DNA of 38,806 nt, from positions 1,289,987 to 1,328,792 of the forward strand of contig FN649752.1 in the NCBI GenBank assembly GCA_000310025.1, written 5' to 3'. Below the pieces are notes generated by a model. It ran no database searches. It worked only from the letters and a program-made list of their open reading frames with translations, and had not been told where the DNA came from. Below, in pieces: positions 33,101 to 38,806 of the stretch. Position numbers and translations under genes: made by a program. This stretch comes from Ectocarpus siliculosus (lineage: Eukaryota > Sar > Phaeophyceae > Ectocarpales > Ectocarpaceae). Each line of letters begins with the position of its first letter. The first letter of the stretch is position 1.

Positions 33101-36100
33101 TATTTTCGAAATAATGCGGGGTGGTTCAGCATGACTGGGAATACATGGGCGTAACGGGCGTTCTAAACGTAGCACAAATCTTCGAAACCCTGCCCTAAGC
33201 GTCGGTCGATTAATAAAAAACCGAAAATTCGAAAATGAACCCTTCGAAACCGGTTTCCCTACATAGATTTCTATCAAATTCAGTTTCTGGTCTCTTTTCG
33301 AAAAAGGTAAAGGTTCCGAGACGCTGATTTGAAACAAACTTATTTTCAAATTAGCGGGTGAAGAGGTACCTCGGGCGATTAATTAGTATCTGTAGTACGT
33401 TTTTTTTTTGTGTATTACCCTGGCACGGTGGCTTAAAGGCTGTGTAGTCGACGTTAGTCGAGGTGATGACACGTGCGAGAGGGTAGCCTGGAAGACGAGA
33501 GTCCTTCCACAGTGCGAAGAAGATGTTGAGATATTGGAAAGCTGGCGCTTAGGTGGCCAACACACACAGATATAAACCGCAGAGTATGCAGGAGCCCAGA
33601 CGGCGGCTGCTTCTCAGAGGTGACCAGTGCAGTTATGATGCCATGACAACCCGGAAGGATCAAACGAGAGAGAGTGAGAGGTACGCGATCCCTCGAGCAG
33701 AAAATACTACAGAGGTAATTCCTCTGCATACAGATGCGTTACCTACGAATAAACTGATAGAGAGAAATGCTGCTGAACATTGATTAGTGCAGGACCAATA
33801 CTTCAATAACATGCCCCCTCAATGAAAGTGGCATTAATCTAGGTGAAATAAGCAAAAGAAATAAATCCATTTGATGCGTTAACCACGAAGGATCGTACCT
33901 AGCAAAGGTGCTTGGCACTATTACATATATACATCTATGCATATGTGCTTGCAGAGTACTGATATCGTTTTCCTTCACAAACCAAAAGTGCTACACTTTC
34001 AACCTAGCCTAGGTGGCTATTTAACCAGCGATGATGCGAAGTCGAGAAGTTAACGACTGAAACAGTAAAACAACTCATTCAGGCAACAGGTGACAAGCAC
34101 ACAAACATTAATGATGACGGTGATAATTCTTGAAGATAGATGTCGTCGAAGATGTGGAAATAATCTCGTTGTTGATATCGAAAGATGACTTTGAAGATGT
34201 AGAATCTCGTTCTCGACGAAGTAGTAGCTGTAACTCGTCCAGAGATGAATTTAACAACGAAACGTTGATTTGCGAAACGGATTAGAATTAAGACGCGCCA
34301 AACACCCGATCAGGTAGTAGATGATGATAGTCCTTCTTTGCCGTTAAAGATGTCTCGTCCTTGGATGTGTTTGCCGAAGCCTCGGCCAGGGACTCCCCCA
34401 TAGTGCTGAAGGAGAACCCGACAGTGGATGGCTCGGGCCCCTGTCGTTATGCCAAGTGGGCGTTGCCGACGTTGGAAAAGTCGGTTTGGCCAGCGGACTG
34501 AAGCAGCAGCGCCAGGTTCGCAGCCAACCCTTTGAGAGCTCTTTTTGCTTGTTTCTTCCGAGTTCCTGCTGTTTTGACACTCAGCATCGCTGTCCAAAGT
34601 GGTCCTACTGGTCAAGGGTAGGCTGTGAACCTGGCGCTGCTGCTTCAGTCCGCTGGCCAAATCGACTTTTCCAACGTCGGCAGCGCCCACCTGGCATAAC
34701 GACAGGGGCCCGAGCCATCCACTGTCGGGTTCTCCTTCAGCACCATGGGAGAGTCCCTGGCCGAGGCTTCAGCAAACACATCCAAGGACGAGACATCTTT
34801 AACGGCAAAGAAGGACTATCATCATCTACTACCTGACCGGGTGTTTGGCGCGTCTTAATTCTAATCCGTTTCGCAAATCAACGTTTCGTTGTTAAATTCA
34901 TCTCTGGACGAGTTACAGCTACTACTTCGTCGAGAACGAGATTCTACATCTTCAAAGTCATCTTTCGATATCAACAACGAGATTATTTCCACATCTTCGA
35001 CGACATCTATCTTCAAGAATTATCACCGTCATCAATCTCATCAATCTGGGACTTTGGCGTGTGATGAGCTGAGGCAACCGTTCTCGGACAATATGAGAAC
35101 TAACTGCTGTTCGCCAAACAACGGTACGAAGGCAGGAGGAGCGGTTCTAGCACAGACCACGACCAGGAGCACCTCAGCGAAATACTTGCGACGATGACCT
35201 TCTCACCATGTCGAAGTGCTTCGTTGGCAAATTGTCTCAGAACTCTTCCAACTACTGACCGGAATGGATTTAAGTGCTTTCAGAGTTGAGAACCTTGCTG
35301 TTCTCCGCCAAATGACGCAAGAAAAAGCGCCCAACTATCTATCTATGTAACTGAACACCCCAACTCCCACATAACGCAGGACTGTCAGTACAATTGCTCC
35401 TTCAACGGCTGGTGCTCCGTCGAGTTCCCAGTGTCGCGGTGCATGTGCACCCCGGGGTACTACGGGGAATACTGCCAGTACCTCGAGTGCCTCAACAACT
35501 GCTCCTACCCCCACGGGACCTGCGACAGCTCCACGGGGGTATGCGCATGCGAGATGACCTACTCGCCATACAACAACACGAGGTAACAAACAATCCCAGC
35601 AAAGAACGTGGGCAGCGTTTCACAACAACTGACTCGTTTTCTGCGTGAGTTAGGCGGGGGAGATGGTTAAACACCCAGGAGTAGCTTGTTCTTGACATCT
35701 ACGGCATTGCATATCCCATGGGAATGCCTGGACGCGGAGGGAGGGTCCTTCCTTCGCTCTCGTCGCCATTGCCACGAAACGTCACCAAACACCAAAATAG
35801 AAGACCTATACAAGATGTACCCCCCCCTCCCGTCGACAGGCGAAAACCCGGCATATCGCTGTGTCCCGGCGTTGTAGGGGTACCAGGTGAATGGCCTACA
35901 TGCGAATACATTAACCCCCCCCCCTTCCCCCCTTCTCCGTCTTCTCGAAGATGCGCGATGAACGGTCGAACAACTAAGGCATGCAAAACATGGCTCCCCC
36001 CCCCTCCCCCCCCCTTCCGGCTGGAACATTCGAAGACCATGGTACGCTTGGATGGGCGAAGATTGCTCCTTCCTCGTGGCGTTCGCTGCGGCCCCGCGTT

Positions 36101-36900
36101 CCTCCCGTGCCCCGTCGATGCTAGCGGCGTTGCTGCTACCTTTAGCCGTAAGCGTGGCCCTCGTGATGATGATGGACGGCATCGGCGGCGGCAACAGGGC
36201 CACCTTCGGCGCGGGTGGTACCGCCGCTTTGGCGAGCGGCAGTCAAGCCTGTCCGGACGGCGCTGCTAGCACTACCAACGGCATTCAGGGCATTTCAGAG
36301 GCCTCTCGCGGCAGCGAGGAGGGCAGAGAAACACACGTTTTGAGGAGCGCTACAAGTGTTACCGGTGACAAAAAAAGTAGCAGCAGCTACGACTGGAGCG
36401 GGAGAGTGACAAGCACGGCGACGGCGGTGGCGGCGGCACGGAGGCCATCAAGGATCACCAATACGGCGGCGGTGGCGGAGACACGAAGTTCGCCATCATC
36501 ATCAAGGAAAACCGTAGCGGCGACGGCGACGATGACGACGGTGGTGGCGGCAGAACCAACGGGGGCGGGGGGGGGCTCTAGCGCACACTGCACAGCAGGA
36601 AGGAGATGGGAGAAGGCGACAGAAAGGTTCAAGGCAAGAAGAAGAGAGAGGCCGAGGCCGGCGAGCGAGGTGGTGGTGGTACAGAACGTGTTGTTACGGG
36701 ACATGGCGAGGAAAGCGGAGCGGAATGTGGCACGGAATATCGCAAGGAACGTGTCTGCCGGTGGGGTTAGCGGGGGGGGTTCATCGCCACTCTACGATGA
36801 TGAGGGGCCTTCTTCCACCTACTATACCGCTCACGGCTCCCAGGTGCACTGGATAATTGGCAGGATGGATGGGTCGCCGAGTTCAAGGCTGACGGCTTGA
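20904..36900 (+). CDS. Kelch-repeat and EGF-like single-pass membrane protein, about 1,210 aa
   Basis: Exons: 20904-21106, 21805-21943, 22449 (or 22437)-22666, 22973-23072, 23670-23838, 24386-24591, 25007-25137, 25765-25882, 26238-26333, about 26759-26798, 27096-27211, 27997-28105, 28690-28814, 29499-29648, 30040-30208, 31008-31162, 31740-31917, 32825-32965, 35380-35582 and 36036-36900. Every junction fits in phase except at exon 10. Residues 37-54 are hydrophobic (signal peptide or anchor). Kelch motifs follow (RVIMFGGRDNE, MIVYGGYSQR, MMVFGGHRLW, MWLHGGYTTF, LVVFGGFYFN, VLMYGGQGYS, each with a DxW partner), then EGF-like Cys-rich modules at about 750-925, a transmembrane helix at about 950-970 and a 240-aa basic, Ala/Ser/Thr-rich tail. 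NxS/T glycosylation sites are frequent. Propeller-plus-EGF ectodomains occur in attractin and MEGF8; function here is unknown, but a surface adhesion or receptor role is plausible. ATG 20904 is the first in-frame ATG. Confidence 0.8.
23249..23400 (+). repeat. CT-rich polypyrimidine tract
   Basis: About 150 bp of CTCTCT/TCTGTCTC/TCCCTC in intron 4 of the kelch-EGF gene. It is low-complexity, with no coding signal. Confidence 0.85.
25138..25764 (+). other. GC-AG intron (kelch-EGF intron 7)
   Basis: Exon 7 ends GGGCAG and the intron begins GCGAGT. The acceptor is CTTACTGAAG at 25755-25764. Phase is 2 and the junction restores WPQG-R-AGHAAVW, the start of a kelch motif. No GT donor nearby gives that frame. 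Confidence 0.75.
27212..27996 (+). other. GC-AG intron (kelch-EGF intron 11) starting in a GA microsatellite
   Basis: Exon 11 ends ACTACCAG and the intron begins GCGAGGGAGAGGG, passing directly into a GA-rich repeat (to about 27283). The acceptor is GACGGGTGCAG ending at 27996. Phase is 2 and the junction reads WFFNTT-T-S-YWLEK, the expected end of a kelch unit. The next GT lies after the repeat, about 70 bp downstream. Confidence 0.7.
27213..27283 (+). repeat. GA-rich microsatellite
   Basis: GAGAGGCAGAGAGAGACA-type units follow immediately after the exon 11 donor. It is purine-only for most of its length and gives a spurious Arg/Glu frame on the plus strand. Confidence 0.85.
28690..31162 (+). 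other. Exons 13-16 of the kelch-EGF gene: linker and last kelch motif
   Basis: Exons 13-15 encode a region with no named domain I recognise: DLERDQDSPWDVLPYAEQ, GSPLPPYMATAPRQHVRRYV and SPVFVSQPRRQAPGWDGCRD. Exon 16 returns to a kelch-like motif, KKHAMVLMYGGQGYSDW with VLSDFWV, and leads straight into the EGF modules. All junction phases agree. This may close the propeller by supplying the last blade. Confidence 0.75.
32966..35379 (+). other. Kelch-EGF intron 18 (2.4 kb)
   Basis: The donor is ATCAAG|GTACAGTG and the acceptor CATAACGCAG at 35370-35379, phase 0. It is the longest intron of this gene and is largely accounted for by the inverted repeat and its flanks. Confidence 0.8.
34112..35034. 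repeat. 923-bp inverted repeat (419-bp arms, 85-bp spacer)
   Basis: The left arm (34112-34530) and the reverse complement of the right arm (34616-35034) align end to end without gaps. I count nine mismatches (about 98% identity), eight of them transitions. The outer 197 or so bases are identical and all nine differences lie in the inner half. The outer ends read TGATGACGG and CCGTCATCA. No target duplication is seen at the flanks. It lies wholly within intron 18 of the kelch-EGF gene, so the pre-mRNA would form a long, nearly perfect hairpin. Open frames in it are mirror copies of each other and show no family motif. Confidence 0.92.
36036..36900 (+). CDS. Kelch-EGF gene last exon: membrane helix and basic tail
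   Basis: The acceptor CATTCGAAG (36027-36035) in phase 2 joins NNT-R-PWYAWMGEDCSFL, still EGF-like, followed by MLAALLLPLAVSVALVMMM, a good single-pass helix (about residues 950-970). The tail of about 240 residues is Ala/Ser/Thr/Gly-rich with a basic cluster (RRWEKATERFKARRRERPR) and repeated RNVARNIARNV. It ends TGA at 36898-36900. The tail is probably cytoplasmic if the N-terminus is a cleaved signal. Confidence 0.75.
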
Positions 36901-38601
36901 GGGTGGCGGCTGTAATTGACGCAACGACAAAAAAAACAACCGGACCGTGAACAGTCGTTCGTTGTCGTCCCCGACAGCGAACACGGCACACACACTCCGT
37001 TTGACGCTCGTCGTCGATAAGAAGAATGAATGAATGCGTTCCCTCTGTATTATTCATTGTGGATGTCGCGCTTTTTTGTTTGTGGATGACGTGAGACAGG
37101 CTCGCTCATCATTGTCGTCGAAAACAGAAAAAATAATCTCGGAACAGCAACAACCCGTCGATGAGGTAGCTCTCTCCAGCTTCTTCTTCGTAAAGAGACA
37201 TCGGTTCGTTGTCAAGCGTTCGTTGTGCTATGTTCTTCGTATTGAGTGTCTTCAACCAACCGTGATTTGGGTGCAACTCAGCAAACAGACAGGTAGTAGG
37301 TAATGTGTGCGTGGTGGTTGGTACGATGCCGCCAAACATGATCATGATGATGACCGCCACCTCGTGTACCACCACGACGAGCACACGCACGTACGTACGT
37401 ATGTACGTGCTGGGCGGCATGATGACAAAACAAATATCACGGTAAGACGGGCGGGCGTATATCGGATACCACATGCCAATGCGTGGACTTGTTACAGAGA
37501 GAGCCTGAAGAGAGCCTGTCTTGTCTGTGCCTGAAGAGAGCCTGTCTTGTCTGTCTATATGTGCATGCACGGACCACGAAGCCTGCATTTTTCCGCAGAG
37601 AGAGGCCACCAGGCAGGCCAAAAGCGCAGTAGTAGTAGTAGTAGTAGCTTGAAATGATAAAATTCTTTTTAACACAATTAATCGTCGTTGCTTCATCAGG
37701 TAGGCATTTTATCTAACTAACTAACCAATGACAAACACGCAATACAGCATATGATCGACAACGCCTGATCTTCCTCTCCCTCCCCAAGAGAAAACACCCA
37801 CCACCCACAAAAAACAAGATAATAAAGTTATCCAGACTAACAAATAATACTAACCCCCCTCGAATCAACAACAAGAATCAAACGATACGAACGAGCCATT
37901 CGCACAGTACCCCAGTACGTTGTGCTGCAAGGTATAACCAACCGTGTTGCTTCTCTACGGTACGTACGGTATAGCCAACAGAACTCCACGCACGCGCGCA
38001 CAAAAAATACCCTGTATCAGGGCGACGACATGGATACACAAACAAACCAAACGCCACGTACGAGAAAATGAACGACTATGGCCCTTTTCCTGCTACGGGA
38101 GGCATCCCCAACCAATCTGAAGTCAGCCACCGTTCGTTCACTCACCCCTGAGTGAGAGGGAACCCAACACTCCGCGTGCCAATGGCTCGAAATTAAACCA
38201 CTAACCTCTTGACAGGGAAATACGTAACTCCCCAAACGATCAAAACACAGCACGACACGTGGGAACAAACAACAGACACAATCACCCAAAATCACCCGAA
38301 AACAGAATACAAACGCACACACCAGATAGATAGATAGATGCCTGTGTTGACTTCGTGCCCTTCCAAGGAAGGTCCAAGAAGAAACAAACAACAAGCGGTC
38401 ACAAAATTTTCTGGAAGCAAGCCGATCTATCTGTCCAGAGCTGACGAACCGAAGTCTACATCGTCATAATATTCGTCATAATATACACGTTTTCGCTACT
38501 TCCGAGCCTCCTCTTTTTAAGTCAATCCGCGCCCCCCCCCCCGCCCAGGCTCTCCGACACATCTCGGAAGAACGGACACTTTGATTGTTGGTTCTCGTGA
38601 C
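36901..38601. other. Intergenic, convergent 3' ends, no supported gene
   Basis: 1.7 kb between the stop of the kelch-EGF gene and the stop of the minus-strand gene at the right edge, so 3' UTRs of both should be here. It contains ACGT/ATGT repeats (about 37388-37410), a perfect 26-bp tandem duplication (37503-37554), a TAG repeat (about 37629-37648) and GATA repeats (about 38325-38340). The open frames are short and unrecognised. Confidence 0.6.
37503..37554 (+). repeat. Perfect 26-bp tandem duplication
   Basis: A unit starting GCCTGAAGAGAGCC occurs twice in a row without mismatch (37503-37528 and 37529-37554). Confidence 0.9.
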
Positions 38602-38806
38602 CTAGGGAAGCGAGACCTCGGGCAGCGATAGTGACGTCGCCGAGTCCACCCAGAGCCCCGCCGCCCCCGCCGCGTCGGCGGCGGCGGCGACGACCTCGAA
38701 CGACGGCGAGCATGCGTAGATGGTGTCGTCCCCGAACAGGCCAACGCGAATCTTGTACATGCCGTCCTCAGAATCGGTCGGGATCACTACGTTGTAGTCT
38801 CCCTCT
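38602..38806 (-). CDS. C-terminal exon of a secreted/surface protein with a Kre9/KNH-like beta-sandwich (partial)
   Basis: It is open from the right window edge to a TAG at 38604-38602. It reads EGDYNVVIPTDSEDGMYKI then RVGLFGDDTIYACSPSFEV, followed by an Ala-rich stretch and LSLPEVSLP. The pattern GxYxVxIPxDxxxGxYxIRV...S..F.V is that of the Ser-Thr-rich Kre9/KNH-type domain found in extracellular proteins of fungi and stramenopiles. The 5' part lies outside the window and I cannot see whether the edge falls inside an exon. Codon usage is GC-rich, like the other coding exons here. Confidence 0.55.
   Translation of the reverse strand, partial: EGDYNVVIPTDSEDGMYKIRVGLFGDDTIYACSPSFEVVAAAADAAGAAGLWVDSATSLSLPEVSLP

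Larger units (their letters stand above)
31740..35582 (+). other. EGF-like exons 17-19 of the kelch-EGF gene
   Basis: Exon 17 (31740-31917) reads ECASNCSFHGDCSYGSCSC then GFFGLDCSNASCPGDFCYY. Exon 18 (32825-32965) has GESHGICDGFGTCQCAPPF and GDDCSIK. Exon 19 (35380-35582) reads DCQYNCSFNGWCSVEF, CMCTPGYYGEYC and CSYPHGTCDSSTGVCAC. The CxC...GxxGxxC spacing is that of EGF/tenascin-type modules. Intron 18, between exons 18 and 19, is 2.4 kb and holds the large inverted repeat. Confidence 0.8.

Noticed and set aside
33550-33790. Possible short gene in intron 18
   Set aside because: Seventy-odd codons with no motif and no splice partners; consistent with chance.
34310-34836. Two mirrored open frames giving nearly the same peptide (GVADVGKVGLASGLKQQRQV and its copy)
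   Set aside because: They are the two arms of the inverted repeat read on opposite strands; there is no start context, no family motif, and the frames lie inside an intron.
37370-37420. Repeats resembling a CRISPR or satellite array (ACGT units)
   Set aside because: Only a short simple repeat without spacers; this is eukaryotic nuclear sequence.

Overview
This window is nuclear DNA of a eukaryote. Genes are split into many short exons by introns of about 0.06 to 2.6 kb with GT-AG (and some GC-AG) borders, there are abundant microsatellites, and there is one 100-N scaffold gap. Intron density, base composition and the kelch/EGF membrane protein family point to a stramenopile, most likely a brown alga of the Ectocarpus type. 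That assignment is inference; no organelle or rRNA marker is present.

Layout. (1) 146-3876, minus strand: NOC2, a ribosome-biogenesis factor (three coding exons; the stop may lie just across a last intron). (2) 3877-4118: a 242-bp gap between two head-to-head start codons, probably a shared promoter. (3) 4119-10725, plus strand: a SET-MYND protein lysine methyltransferase of the SMYD5/ATXR2 type, four phase-consistent exons, about 509 aa. (4) 10726-15108: no supported gene. (5) 15109 to about 17806, minus strand: an RGG-, proline- and glycine-rich protein whose last residues form a PAM2-like motif; it carries the N gap and its 5' end is not resolved. (6) About 17807-20903: no supported gene; a short palindrome and a degenerate tRNA-like sequence. 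(7) 20904-36900, plus strand: a 16-kb, about 20-exon gene for a roughly 1,210-aa membrane protein with an N-terminal hydrophobic segment, kelch repeats, EGF-like modules, a transmembrane helix and a basic low-complexity tail. (8) 36901-38601: no supported gene. (9) 38602-38806, minus strand: the last exon of a secreted or surface protein that continues beyond the window.

NOC2 acts in 60S assembly, and SMYD5 in animals is reported to methylate a 60S protein, so the divergent pair may be a co-expressed ribosome module; this is a hypothesis. The most unusual non-coding structure is a 923-bp inverted repeat (two 419-bp arms, 9 mismatches, 85-bp spacer) in an intron of the kelch-EGF gene. A 165-bp pogo-like MITE lies in the first NOC2 intron. 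I did not find a defence system, CRISPR array or gene cluster that amounts to a new multi-gene system.
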